Made by a program: the position numbers and the translations under genes | Part shown: one piece after another, positions 7,182 through 14,910 of the stretch | How positions within the stretch are numbered: the first letter of the stretch is position 1 | Layout of the letters: each line of letters begins with the position of its first letter | Source: a virus | Direction: 5' to 3' (one strand) | Virus record (IMG/VR): IMGVR_UViG_3300042904_000296 | Span: 1 to 22,856 of that record | Length of the DNA stretch: 22,856 nucleotides | The notes under the pieces: generated by a model | Seen by the model: the letters and a program-made list of their open reading frames with translations, nothing else | Database searches by the model: none | What the model was told of the DNA's origin: nothing

Positions 7182-7618
7182 GATTGGACCGTTGGGAACC
7201 TTCGCTTGTTGCAGAAGCCGGAGCCGAGATAGACGTTGGCTTGCGCCAACCGCCCACCGCAACATTTGGCTCCCACTTCACATTCGACGTTCAGCTTGTC
7301 GGCGGTGTTGAAGCCTTTGAACGAGCCGCAGCTTTCGCAGATAGGGCGAACGGAATCGGCTCGCTCCTCGACCTGTCGCATGATCGCCTTGGCCTCCGGC
7401 GAATCCGGCAGATCGACCATGACGCCCAACTGCGAATTGGACACGGCCTTCTTGAAGCCTTTGAAACCCATCGGCACGCCGAAAGGGCAAGCGATTTCAA
7501 AGTTCAATGGCATTTCATAGACGGCCGACCAGCCTTTGCGATAGCGATCGTCGGCGGATCGGCATTCCCGGCAGTTGAGCCGATCCTTGCACATGGGGGT
7601 TTCAAGGAACTTCTGCAT
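7178..7618 (-). CDS. Cys-rich putative zinc-binding protein
   Basis: The 146-aa product starts MQKFLETPMCKDRLNCRECR, with C10, C16 and C19 forming a C-x5-C-x2-C cluster, then FEIACPFGVPMGF (C44). The C-terminal half carries CESCGSF (C94, C97), C113, the CC pair at 119-120, and C136. The spacing suggests one or two structural zinc sites rather than disulfides, since there is no signal peptide. Small proteins with CKDR..CR.CR N-termini occur near phage tail and glycosyltransferase genes, but I cannot name a function. The gene overlaps the glycosyltransferase by 4 bases, which suggests coupled translation and possibly a joint task. An alternative ATG at residue 9 gives a protein starting MCKDRLNCRE. 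Confidence 0.72.
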   Translation of the reverse strand: MQKFLETPMCKDRLNCRECRSADDRYRKGWSAVYEMPLNFEIACPFGVPMGFKGFKKAVSNSQLGVMVDLPDSPEAKAIMRQVEERADSVRPICESCGSFKGFNTADKLNVECEVGAKCCGGRLAQANVYLGSGFCNKRRFPTVQS

Positions 7619-7629
7619 TTCACATCATC

Positions 7630-8658
7630 CTAGAAGGCCACCGTGCAGGTGATGTCCAAGCCGCCGCCTCCGCTCACCGGATAATCCCCGTTCGCCGGGC
7701 ATCGGGATTCCGTCGTGTTGTTGAACAAGTACGACGGATAGGGCGTGAGAAGGACTTGCAACCGGACGGTCCAACCCACTTCCGTGCAAAAGAGGGTGGC
7801 TTGATAGAATCCCACCACCGGACTCGCCCATTGGCTCTCGCCGTCCCAAGTGACCGTGTAGACGCCGGCAGCGCCTTCAAACAGGTCCTCGCCGCCGATC
7901 GTGACGGTTCCGCTGGTGCGACAAGGGCCGGGAAGATCGTCGCAATCCTTGTCACCAAGCGGCGGATATACCGGGTCCGGGTCTTCGGGATCGACCGGAG
8001 GATCGGGAACGTCGTAGGGGTCCGGCGGTTCAGGCGGAACTTCATCCTCGATGCAGATCGACGTATGCCCTTCGCTTCGCACGACCGACTTGACCAAATC
8101 CAGTTCTTCGATCCATGCGTGCCAAACTCGCGTTCCGCCGTCCGTCTTGGCGAGGTAAACGTACGCTTTGCTGCCAGCCGGCAACTTCGCCATCTTTTTC
8201 AATTGGACGAAGACCTGCAACGGGTCTTCCGGCGGCAAGGCGATGGTTTCGCTGGTGAAGGCTCCATCCACGACCAGTTCGCCGGATTCCCGGCTGATGA
8301 CTTGAAAGTGTCCGTTGTTGCCGGAATTGGCGAAGCCACTGATCGTGACCCATTGCCTTGGCGGGAACAAGTTCAGATTGTTGCCGGCCGTAAGCGTGTC
8401 GCCGGCCGCCGAGATGTTCCGGTATCCGGCCGAGAACGAAGTTGAGTGCCATTCGATCCAAATATCGTAAGCGGAGTCGTTGATGAGGACGAACCGCAGA
8501 CCAAGCGTCAGAACGTCGTCCTCCGGCGGCATCACCACGGCGATGTCGGCTCCCGAAGGATTCAACCGTTGGATGACCGGGGATGCGATGTTGAGTTGCA
8601 GGCCGGATGAGAAGCTATGATGAGCCGCCCCGCCGAACAGGGATTCGAGTGTGACCAT
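7630..8658 (-). CDS. Beta-rich two-domain tail-region protein with Pro/Asp linker
   Basis: This 342-aa protein starts MVTLESLFGGAAHHSFSSG after GGGATTTGAAATGG. Residues 1-205 look like all-beta material (VLTLGLRFVLINDSAYDIWI, WVTISGFANSGNNGHFQVIS). Residues about 208-240 form a proline- and acid-rich linker (PPEPPDPYDVPDPPVDPEDP), similar in style to the linker in the tail-tip hub. The C-terminal domain (about 245-342) has four or five cysteines (DKDCDDLPGPC, LFCTEVGW, ESRCPANG, DITCTVAF) and ends in beta strands. I do not recognise either domain. Its place between DUF2460 and the Cys-rich gene suggests a decoration or adhesion protein of the distal tail. The upstream gene stops 16 bases before the start. 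Confidence 0.7.
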   Translation of the reverse strand: MVTLESLFGGAAHHSFSSGLQLNIASPVIQRLNPSGADIAVVMPPEDDVLTLGLRFVLINDSAYDIWIEWHSTSFSAGYRNISAAGDTLTAGNNLNLFPPRQWVTISGFANSGNNGHFQVISRESGELVVDGAFTSETIALPPEDPLQVFVQLKKMAKLPAGSKAYVYLAKTDGGTRVWHAWIEELDLVKSVVRSEGHTSICIEDEVPPEPPDPYDVPDPPVDPEDPDPVYPPLGDKDCDDLPGPCRTSGTVTIGGEDLFEGAAGVYTVTWDGESQWASPVVGFYQATLFCTEVGWTVRLQVLLTPYPSYLFNNTTESRCPANGDYPVSGGGGLDITCTVAF

Positions 8659-8673
8659 TTCAAATCCCTTCAA

Positions 8674-9630
8674 TCAGAGGACGTACCAGCTTTTCGCCCC
8701 GGCTCCATCGACCGTCAAGCCCAGGATCGCGCCCTGATCGACGGCGAGCGTCTTGACCGTCGCTCCGGCGAACGTCTTGAGCGTGAATGATTCAGGGCCG
8801 ATGTTGACCAGATGGAACATCGGGCCGCCGGGCGGGACATTGGTGAAATCGGGAAGCATGACCGACAAGCCGGCGACAGTCGTTTCAAAGACGTAAAACT
8901 TGGCGTAGCCGGCCGACAGAAGATAACTGGTCCGCAGACAGACTTCGACGGCCGCCCCGCAATACGAGTCCTCGTTCACTTCCAAGCCGTCCGCCAACTC
9001 GATGATCGGAAGGGATTCGACATGGCCGTGGCCGTAGTCGTCCAAGGCGGCCTGCAAGGCATTCAGGTCGATGCTCTTGTCGAAACGGACAGGCACTTCA
9101 AATTCAAAGCCTGCGGTGACGGAGACGCCGTTCCCCGGCGCACTGGTGAAGGTGACGATCCCCGTCGTCGTGTCCACGGTCCAACCGCTGCTTTGGTTGA
9201 CACCATCCAAGGCGATCTTGACGGTGCCGGAGATCGGCTTGGTGATGTTGCGGATCGTGGTTCCGCTGTCGTCCGTGTACCGCTTGACCAACTGGAACAA
9301 TTGCTTGGTGCCGTTGCCGCTTCCGAGAAGCTGGTCGGCGTTGGTCGTAGCGCCGATATGGTCGGCGTTGCTGGAAAAGTCCAAGGAGTCTTTGAAACGG
9401 AATCCGTTGGCCGCGCCGCCGCGAGCGATGAAGAAGGCCGTCATGGCGGCCAATTGTTCCCGGCTCTTGATGGCGTACGACACGTCGCCCATGCGCTTGC
9501 CCGCGCCAGACCATCGCCGCACGCGCTGCTCGCCGCCTGAATCCAATTCGATGACGCTGGTGTTGAAGCGAGGGCCGAAGGTCGTTCCGTAGCTGAGGAT
9601 CGCGGTCAAACTTATTTCGTGAAACGCCAT
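8674..9630 (-). CDS. DUF2460 distal tail protein with C-terminal extension
   Basis: The first 205 residues or so match DUF2460 (TIGR02217-type) distal tail proteins of GTA-like phages. The order is ISYGTTFGPRFNTSVIELDSGGEQR-like N-terminus, RRWSGAGKRMGDVSYAIKS, AAMTAFFIARGGAANGFRFKD, LFQLVKRYTD, then GTVKIALDGV..SGWTVDTTTGIVTFTSAPG and VPVRFDKS. These proteins form the ring joining the tail tube to the tail tip. Family members usually end near 210 residues. This one continues for about 110 residues of beta-rich sequence ending SWYVL, with LVNIGPESFTLKTFAGATVK resembling modules seen in phage decoration proteins. The ATG at 9630 follows a TAA 10 bases upstream. The ribosome-binding site is weak (GATGG). 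Confidence 0.85.
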   Translation of the reverse strand: MAFHEISLTAILSYGTTFGPRFNTSVIELDSGGEQRVRRWSGAGKRMGDVSYAIKSREQLAAMTAFFIARGGAANGFRFKDSLDFSSNADHIGATTNADQLLGSGNGTKQLFQLVKRYTDDSGTTIRNITKPISGTVKIALDGVNQSSGWTVDTTTGIVTFTSAPGNGVSVTAGFEFEVPVRFDKSIDLNALQAALDDYGHGHVESLPIIELADGLEVNEDSYCGAAVEVCLRTSYLLSAGYAKFYVFETTVAGLSVMLPDFTNVPPGGPMFHLVNIGPESFTLKTFAGATVKTLAVDQGAILGLTVDGAGAKSWYVL

Positions 9631-9642
9631 GATGACCCATCG

Positions 9643-11826
9643 TTAAGATTGACGGACGGCGCGAGCCATCCGAGCCGCGATCTGTCGCTCGCTCGCTTTG
9701 AAGCCAGCCACGTCTTGCACGCCATACACGTTCACGTTGACGGTGGAGCCGCCACCGCCGGCCACGCCCAATCGCCCGTCCGCCGTGCGGGACAGCGGCA
9801 TGACGGCTTCCGGCCCGCGTTCGCCCAAGACACCCATGCGTCCGCCACCGTACATGAAGCCATGCGGCGAGTTGAACACGCCGCCACTAGCGAACTTCGG
9901 AATGGGGGCAATGGCAGAAGCAGCAGAGAATCCCGCGCCAACTGCCGCTTGAGAGCCGGCGGCCACAGGGTTGAATCCACCACCACCAAACATATTCAAA
10001 AACCCGCCTGTCAATTGGCTGACCAATCCAGCCAACGGAGCCGTAACGGTTTGCCGGATGACAAGCCGAGAGATGTCCTCCAGCAGCGATCGCATGGCAT
10101 CACCGAACGATTTGACATGCAGAATCGCATCCTCGAAATTCCGGGCGAACGCCTCACCAACATCATCGGCAAAAGTCCGAATCCGCCGCAACTGACGACC
10201 GACTTTCTCCAACTTCGCTTCAACCTCTCCATTCAAAAGCTCGTTGCGAGTCGGCTGCGTAAACCGTTGTTGCGGATCGGAGTCGCGGATCGCTTTCAAC
10301 GATTCGTCGATCTGCTGCTTCCATTGGGAGATCGGAATGTCCAAGCCGGTTCCGACGAAAAGCTGCCTCGCCTTGTTCGACAAGGCTTCCATCGCTTTCA
10401 AAGCATCCTCCGCGCCAATGTCGCTAAAGGATTTATACGTCTTGTCCTCGAACTCCCTTTGGATGGCAAGTCGGCTTTGTCGTCCAATCTCCGCTACCTT
10501 TTGGATTTCAGCGGCATACTTGGCGTTGTTGGCACTGACTTGATCCAAAAAGCTGCCCGATCCGTCACCCAGGAAGGCGTCCTTGAACGCTCGGCCGATG
10601 ATCTTGAAATTCTCAGCCGCTTGTTGCAATTCCAATTGCAATTTTTGGATCGTCTCGATGGCGTGACTGCCGAACTCCTGAACGGGTTGAAAATTCTCGT
10701 ACGCCCATCGACCAATCTCATAACCCACCACCGCCGCCAATGAAACCATCAGCAGTTTCATCGACGTGGACGCCTTGTCCGTCGCCGTGGCCGCAAGGAA
10801 AATCTCCCTTGCCATGCCGGCGAACATTGAAACAGCTTGCAAGCCGATCACCACGCCCACCGAAATGGCGATGGTTTGGATGGCGTCGGCGAGAAGTCGA
10901 GCCAGCTTTTCATTCGCGGCGAATTGCGGCTGCAATCCCAACAGGACGCGGGCGGTGTCCGAAGTCACGATCGCCAAATACTTGAAATTGTCGATCAGGA
11001 AACGGAAGCCAGCTTTGAAACTAGTAGCGCCTTCCAAAGCCTGCACAAAGTCAGCCAACACAAAATCGATGTTCTCTTTCAAGCCCGTCCAAATGGCCTT
11101 CAAGCTGTTTTTTGCGCGCTGGGAAGTTCCCTCGAAATCCTCCTGCATCCCGTAAAGGATGGCTTGCACGGCCGCCTTGGCGTTCAAGCCACCGGCTTCG
11201 GCGATCTTCTGGACTTCGGTGACGGACACCTGAGCGGCGTCGGCCAGATATTGCCAGCCTTTGATGCCGGCGTTCGCAAGCTGTCGAGTGACTTCTTCCG
11301 CCTGCACGCGGTTCTTGGTGAGGATTTGACCCAGCGCCAAGGAAATACGCTGCATTCCTTGTTCGCCGGTTCCAAGCGCCGTAGCCGCATTGGCGACGGC
11401 TTTGATGCTGGGAAGCAAATCATCGGACGCGACGCCCAAAGCCGTCATGGTGCGGGCGGCTTGCGACAGATCACCGAAAGCGAAGATGGGATTCTCAAGC
11501 GCCAGCGCCTTGATTTCCCTCATCTTCTTGGCGGCTTCTTCGGCGCTTTTGAAAAAGGTTTGGAACGCCAATTCGGTCTGTTCCAACTCGCTAGCGACTG
11601 AAAACGCCCGGCGGACCACGGCAAAGCCGGAAAAAGCGCCCAACAACCGGCCCATCGAATTGGACAAGTCCTGAGCGGCGGAACTGCTGCTTTTGAAAAC
11701 CTGCGTGAGCCGGTTGTTGACGGAGACTACCGTTTGCGAGGCGTTGACGAATTGCAGAAGACGGCTATTCGCCGTCTGCACGCCGGACGAATCGACGATG
11801 ATGTTAAGTTGAGCCAGATCGGGCAT
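9643..11826 (-). CDS. Tail tape measure protein
   Basis: The 727-aa product is mostly helical with phage tape-measure hallmarks. The N-terminus LAQLNIIVDSSGVQTANSRL is followed by a helical segment. A tape-measure domain at about 85-260 includes FKSAEEAAKKMREIKALALE, FGDLSQAARTMTALGV, GEQGMQRISLALGQI, VTRQLANAGIKGWQYLAD and AIWTGLKENID. Hydrophobic helices occur in the middle (TIAISVGVVIGLQAVSMF). The C-terminus is Gly-rich (FASGGVFNSPHGFMYGGGRMG, LGERGPEAVMPLSRTADG, STVNVNVYGVQD), the standard lambda-like end. At about 0.15 nm per residue this predicts a tail near 110 nm, a family rule of thumb. The ATG at 11826 overlaps the T-like frame by 23 bases, as in lambda G-T-H order. GGCGGAAAAGA precedes it. 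Confidence 0.92.
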   Translation of the reverse strand: MPDLAQLNIIVDSSGVQTANSRLLQFVNASQTVVSVNNRLTQVFKSSSSAAQDLSNSMGRLLGAFSGFAVVRRAFSVASELEQTELAFQTFFKSAEEAAKKMREIKALALENPIFAFGDLSQAARTMTALGVASDDLLPSIKAVANAATALGTGEQGMQRISLALGQILTKNRVQAEEVTRQLANAGIKGWQYLADAAQVSVTEVQKIAEAGGLNAKAAVQAILYGMQEDFEGTSQRAKNSLKAIWTGLKENIDFVLADFVQALEGATSFKAGFRFLIDNFKYLAIVTSDTARVLLGLQPQFAANEKLARLLADAIQTIAISVGVVIGLQAVSMFAGMAREIFLAATATDKASTSMKLLMVSLAAVVGYEIGRWAYENFQPVQEFGSHAIETIQKLQLELQQAAENFKIIGRAFKDAFLGDGSGSFLDQVSANNAKYAAEIQKVAEIGRQSRLAIQREFEDKTYKSFSDIGAEDALKAMEALSNKARQLFVGTGLDIPISQWKQQIDESLKAIRDSDPQQRFTQPTRNELLNGEVEAKLEKVGRQLRRIRTFADDVGEAFARNFEDAILHVKSFGDAMRSLLEDISRLVIRQTVTAPLAGLVSQLTGGFLNMFGGGGFNPVAAGSQAAVGAGFSAASAIAPIPKFASGGVFNSPHGFMYGGGRMGVLGERGPEAVMPLSRTADGRLGVAGGGGSTVNVNVYGVQDVAGFKASERQIAARMARAVRQS

Positions 11827-12193
11827 TCTTTTCCGCCCATTCCCGAAGCCATGCGTCGTCCAACGCCTTGACGACCATCACTTCAAAAACACTCAATTCG
11901 ACCCGCATCAGCCGGCCCCATGCGTCGATCTCCGACAAGGAGATCGGATTGGGGCCGAATCCGCATGATCGAGTCTCGCACAACTGCCGGAACACGTCCC
12001 ACGCGAAAGCGAACTCGCTGAAATCCTCGGTTTCCGCTTCAAGGACTTCCCACTCGCTTACGTCCCATCCCAAGGCGGCGGCCTGTTCAAATGCCGCTTT
12101 ATACTGAACGCTGCCGGGAGCGCCGCCCTTCACCGCGAAGTTTCGTCTGAACTCCTTGCGCTTGGCTTCGACGAAACTCCTTAATCGTTTCCC
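11804..12193 (-). CDS. Tail assembly chaperone T-like extension, made by -1 frameshift from G
   Basis: This frame has no plausible start of its own close to its beginning. It joins the chaperone G frame through a slippery site at 12187-12193. After the shift the reading continues GKRLRSFVEAKRKEFRR and runs 127 residues beyond the site to the stop at 11804. The fusion is about 261 aa from the GTG start or 270 aa from the TTG start. The middle contains SVQYKAAFEQAAALGWDVSE and the end LREWAEKNARSGST. In lambda the GT fusion binds the tape measure and recruits the tail tube protein, and T is made only as this fusion. Position directly between G and the tape measure gene is exactly the lambda-like arrangement. 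The T part itself I recognise only by context. Confidence 0.8.
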   Translation of the reverse strand, partial: GKRLRSFVEAKRKEFRRNFAVKGGAPGSVQYKAAFEQAAALGWDVSEWEVLEAETEDFSEFAFAWDVFRQLCETRSCGFGPNPISLSEIDAWGRLMRVELSVFEVMVVKALDDAWLREWAEKNARSGST

Positions 12194-12588
12194 AGGAAAT
12201 TGTTCAAATCGGCCGAGAAGGCGTCCACTTGCTGCCGAAGCCAAGGCAGCTTGCGGTAGATCATCTTGGCGTTTTCGCGGGAGTAGGGAAGCTCGGCCTT
12301 CTCCCACACGACATGCTTCCACGACTTCGTGCAGAAGGCCAGGATTTCAATCCCGCCCTCCTCCACGTCGGCGGCGCTGGGCGAGCGTCCTTGGCTCCTC
12401 GCCTTCAACGCCTTGTCCGCGATCTTCTGCCGGGCGTTGGCGGCCTCCGACGAATCGGCGCTCAAGACGACGATTTCGACCGGCTCTTTCGTCGCCTCGT
12501 CAAACATGGGCTTTCGAGTGATCGGATGCACGACCTGCATCGCCACCGCTTGCTTTTCCTCTTTCACTTCCAAGTTGGACAAATCCAC
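12181..12588 (-). CDS. Tail assembly chaperone G
   Basis: This is the gene between the tail tube and the tape measure. The product contains VVHPITRKPMFDEATKEPVEI, a pattern of phage tail assembly chaperones (a short beta region describing 'HP.T..P'), then helices ending LNNFLGND. Two starts are possible. The GTG at 12588 has GGAG five bases upstream and gives 135 aa (MDLSNLEVKEEKQ). The TTG at 12615, one base after the tail tube stop, gives 144 aa but lacks a ribosome-binding site. I prefer the GTG. The last codons CTG GGA AAC GAT TAA contain the slippery heptamer that yields the GT fusion. The role is to chaperone the tape measure during tail assembly (family knowledge). Confidence 0.8.
   Translation of the reverse strand: MDLSNLEVKEEKQAVAMQVVHPITRKPMFDEATKEPVEIVVLSADSSEAANARQKIADKALKARSQGRSPSAADVEEGGIEILAFCTKSWKHVVWEKAELPYSRENAKMIYRKLPWLRQQVDAFSADLNNFLGND
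12187..12193 (-). promoter_or_regulatory. Programmed -1 ribosomal frameshift slippery site GGGAAAC
   Basis: On the coding strand the G gene reads CT-G-GGA-AAC-GAT-TAA, so the heptamer GGGAAAC is in the exact X-XXY-YYZ register. Slipping back one base re-pairs the two tRNAs on GGG and AAA, and reading continues CGA TTA AGG in the T frame. The site lies four codons (GGA, AAC, GAT, stop) from the end of G. Lambda uses GGGAAAG at the same place. I did not find a clear downstream pseudoknot by eye. Confidence 0.85.
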
Positions 12589-12616
12589 GTTCGCTCCAAG
12601 GTTTAAGGATTTCAAA

Positions 12617-13540
12617 TCACGCCGTAATGTCGCGAGTCAGGACGATCGACGATGCGCTGGACGGATCGTACAACGCCTGAAACGGAATGTTTTCGATGAC
12701 CGGCCCTTCGCGCGCAGGGTCTTTCATGTTGCCGGTGTACTTGATGCGCGGCAACAGCATGGTCATCGATTTCGTCGAAAGGTTGTCGGGGTCTTTCAAA
12801 ACGATTTCGAGATCGCTGGCCGACTCGTCGATGAACTTCGTGTAGAGCGCGTGGCTCTGGAAGATGGCTCGCATCTCGCCGGTGACGACGGCCGTACCCT
12901 CGAAAACGGCGGGCGAGAACTTGGACCCGATCACTGGCGACAAGACGCGATTACGCGCGATGGTGAAATTGACCCCGGTGACGACGGCGATCGGCGAGCC
13001 GTCTTCGGCGATCGTGCCGGTGAAAGTGTCGAACGGCTGGTCGGTGCCGGCGGCGTCGGGAGCGGCGTCCAAAGGCGTGCCGCTGGGCGTGCCGGCGCTC
13101 AAGCCCAAGCCGTTGAACGTCACCATCGGGATGGATTCCGGTTCCAAGCGAAACTCCATCGAATTGACGGCGCATCCCAGGAAGACTTCGTAGAGCGGGG
13201 TCACCAGCAATTGCCGCTCGATCGTCTTCGTCTTGACGGTCGGCGACAGCTTCAAGACGTTGCTGGCCCACGAAGCGCCGAAGCCCCACGAAAGCCAATC
13301 GTCGAGCGTGTTCAAGCCCCACTCGCAGCCGAAGCTGAACGCGACTTCATTGAAGCCATGCCTCAGGTCTTGGACTTGACCGTGGGAATGCGTCTCCTGG
13401 GACGCCAACATTCGCTTGGTGAGGTTGATGTTGCGGCTGATCGTCCGCTGGATCAACATGCTCGGCGTGGCCGGCGTCGTTCCCTGCGTCACTTCATCGA
13501 CATGGACGATGCGAACGCGCGTTCCGATTTCATAAGCCAT
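12617..13540 (-). CDS. Major tail tube protein
   Basis: The 307-aa product has features of phage tail tube proteins (Phage_tube_2-like). It begins MAYEIGTRVRIVHVDEVTQG. RTISRNINLTKRMLASQETH is followed by LRHGFNEVAFSFGCEWGLNT and LDDWLSWGFGA. The second half has FEGTAVVTGEMRAIFQSHALY, SDLEIVLKDPDN and a final beta segment LLPRIKYTGNMKDPAREGPV. Two similar halves, each with the pattern 'S..F...A..', suggest the duplicated tube fold. It precedes the chaperone G/T genes, as expected in siphovirus operons. The start has AAAGAGGC upstream. It should hexamerise around the tape measure to form the tail shaft; this is a family inference. Confidence 0.87.
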   Translation of the reverse strand: MAYEIGTRVRIVHVDEVTQGTTPATPSMLIQRTISRNINLTKRMLASQETHSHGQVQDLRHGFNEVAFSFGCEWGLNTLDDWLSWGFGASWASNVLKLSPTVKTKTIERQLLVTPLYEVFLGCAVNSMEFRLEPESIPMVTFNGLGLSAGTPSGTPLDAAPDAAGTDQPFDTFTGTIAEDGSPIAVVTGVNFTIARNRVLSPVIGSKFSPAVFEGTAVVTGEMRAIFQSHALYTKFIDESASDLEIVLKDPDNLSTKSMTMLLPRIKYTGNMKDPAREGPVIENIPFQALYDPSSASSIVLTRDITA

Positions 13541-13552
13541 CGCAAGCCTCTT

Positions 13553-14011
13553 TCATTCCAAGTTGGGCGCGTACGCCCGAAACTGCACGTTCACCGGCGC
13601 TTGAAACCACGCCTTGTCGTTGATCGACGCTTCCCGGCCCACCATCGTCCAAGTCCGCTGCACGCAGATTTGGATGCCACTCTCCATCATGTCGCCGCTG
13701 CTTGTTCCCGGCCGGAACAAATTCCCGATCGCTTGCGCCAACTTCTCAGGAACCTCGACGCCCCGGCCGTAGGGATGATGCACATCGTACCGGGCCACGG
13801 AGATCATTTCCAAGAGATTGTTGGCGATTCGTATCTCCGTACCCCACACCATCGTCTCGCGAATCCACGACGGCCTTGGTATTTCCACGCTCGGCGGCGT
13901 GAAATCCCGATTCTCCGTCGCGAACTGTCCCGCGTCCAACAGCCAGCGAAGGTCTTCATTCAATTGAAGACGCTTGCGGAAGGCGAGGCGTATGGGTTGA
14001 CGGTCGATCAT
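13553..14011 (-). CDS. Tail terminator / tail completion protein
   Basis: The 152-aa product starts MIDRQPIRLAFRKRLQLNED at an ATG overlapping the upstream stop (ATGA). It fits phage tail terminators (gpU/DUF4128-like). An N-terminal helix is followed by PSWIRETMVWGTEIRIANNL, then ISVARYDVHHPYGRGVEVPE, helix KLAQAIGNLF, and two beta strands (SGIQICVQRTWTMVGREA and WFQAPVNVQFRAYAP). The order of helix, strand, 'G...A..LA..I...F', and terminal strands is that of the family, and the position just before the tail tube gene supports it. The longer frame starting at 14095 overlaps the upstream gene and is rejected. Terminators cap the tail tube and bind the head-tail connector. Confidence 0.72.
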   Translation of the reverse strand: MIDRQPIRLAFRKRLQLNEDLRWLLDAGQFATENRDFTPPSVEIPRPSWIRETMVWGTEIRIANNLLEMISVARYDVHHPYGRGVEVPEKLAQAIGNLFRPGTSSGDMMESGIQICVQRTWTMVGREASINDKAWFQAPVNVQFRAYAPNLE

Positions 14012-14529
14012 GGAATCGAAGCGACGTATCGCGGCAAATTTGAAACCATCTGTGCGAAACCGATCCTCAAGGAGTAAGTAGGCACGCGATGCCAAGACTG
14101 CGGCGTGCCGTTCTCAAGATCGTACGAGTAATGGATGTTGTTAGTGATCCAAATGGAATCTCCCCATTTGGCGTTGGCGATCTTGGCATACTCCAAGGCA
14201 TTCTCGCTGACATAATCGTATCGATTCCAGTCCCACCACAAATCAGGCGAGTTGATGCCGACATTCCAATTGGCTCGATAACGACCCGTCCAAATCGGCG
14301 CGTCGTCCGTGACGAACTTGTAAACATCCTGTGCCAGAAGGTGCATGACCTTCTGACCTTTCGCCTTCGTCTTGCCGACCCAAGCCAACACCTGCTGATG
14401 AAAATTGGTGGCGCTGGGAAGAGGGGCGTCCACGCCATGCGTTTGAAACGGCGAGAACGGACCTTGGTTCCGTGGATTGGGAACGATCGGTTGGTTGGTC
14501 GGAATGTAAGGATTCGGAAAGCGACTCAT
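14008..14529 (-). CDS. HK97 gp10-like neck protein
   Basis: The 173-aa protein starts MSRFPNPYIPTNQPIVPNPR, with an unusual proline/asparagine-rich N-terminus of about 45 residues. The gp10-like region follows: helix KVMHLLAQDVYKFVTDDAPI, then the characteristic PIWTGRYRANWNVGIN (family pattern 'P.DTG..R.NW'), WITNNIHYSYDLENGTPQSW (family 'I.NN..Y...LE.G') and a final helix. These blocks are typical of HK97 gp10-like proteins at the head-tail junction. The ATG overlaps the upstream stop by 4 bases (ATGA). The proline-rich leader is longer than usual for the family and could be an extra attachment arm. Confidence 0.8.
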   Translation of the reverse strand: MSRFPNPYIPTNQPIVPNPRNQGPFSPFQTHGVDAPLPSATNFHQQVLAWVGKTKAKGQKVMHLLAQDVYKFVTDDAPIWTGRYRANWNVGINSPDLWWDWNRYDYVSENALEYAKIANAKWGDSIWITNNIHYSYDLENGTPQSWHRVPTYSLRIGFAQMVSNLPRYVASIP

Positions 14530-14909
14530 GCCGACAGCCCCAACTTCCAAAGGATCGTTTCATCGCCGCCGTTGATCGGCTCGACGGCCACGACCCGGAA
14601 CACTCGACGACCCCAATGAACATGCAAACCGACCGTCGGTTCGATCGCCAAGCTCTTGGCGTCGGTGTAGACCTGCAAGGCGCTGGTCAAGACGTTGCTG
14701 GCTTCCGACCGCTCGGCGATCTTCCCTTGTTCGATCTTCCAACGCTCCGGCGGCGTGATTCGGATCGTGTACTCGACATCGTTCAGCTTCACTTCCGAGC
14801 CGGTGAGCGGATCATATTCATGGCGAGGATCGACGAGCGTGGCGGTGCCGCCGAACTTCGACAGCAGCGTTTGCGAGATGCGTCGAAATGTTTCATCGAG
14901 CAAAGCCAT
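14526..14909 (-). CDS. Head closure (head-tail joining) protein
   Basis: The 127-aa product begins MALLDETFRRISQTLLSKFG, then GGTATLVDPRHEYDPLTGSEV, IRITPPERWKIEQGKIAERSE, SALQVYTDAKSLAIEPTVGL and HVHWGRRVFRVVAVEPINGGDE. This all-beta pattern with the 'Y.P.TG' turn and the 'G...RV..V......GD' ending is that of phage head closure or stopper proteins. It sits between the connector and gp10-like genes, the normal order. The ATG at 14909 is chosen because the upstream gene ends at 14911 and the junction reads GGACTTGAAATGG. The longer frame overlaps the upstream gene. Confidence 0.72.
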   Translation of the reverse strand: MALLDETFRRISQTLLSKFGGTATLVDPRHEYDPLTGSEVKLNDVEYTIRITPPERWKIEQGKIAERSEASNVLTSALQVYTDAKSLAIEPTVGLHVHWGRRVFRVVAVEPINGGDETILWKLGLSA

Positions 14910-14910
14910 T

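Noticed and set aside
7182-7265. Upstream ATG extension of the glycosyltransferase
   Set aside because: It would overlap the Cys-rich gene by 88 bases. The GTG at 7181 gives the standard 4-base GTGA overlap, and the extra residues show no family similarity.
12194-12322. Upstream extension of the T-like frame as an independent gene
   Set aside because: That part is out of frame with G over well-formed G sequence, and has no ribosome-binding site. The frameshift explains expression better.
12329-14077. 582-codon plus-strand open frame opposite G, tail tube and terminator
   Set aside because: It crosses three clear minus-strand genes and their junctions, and its composition (Arg/His/Asp-rich) is typical for an antisense frame in GC-rich DNA.
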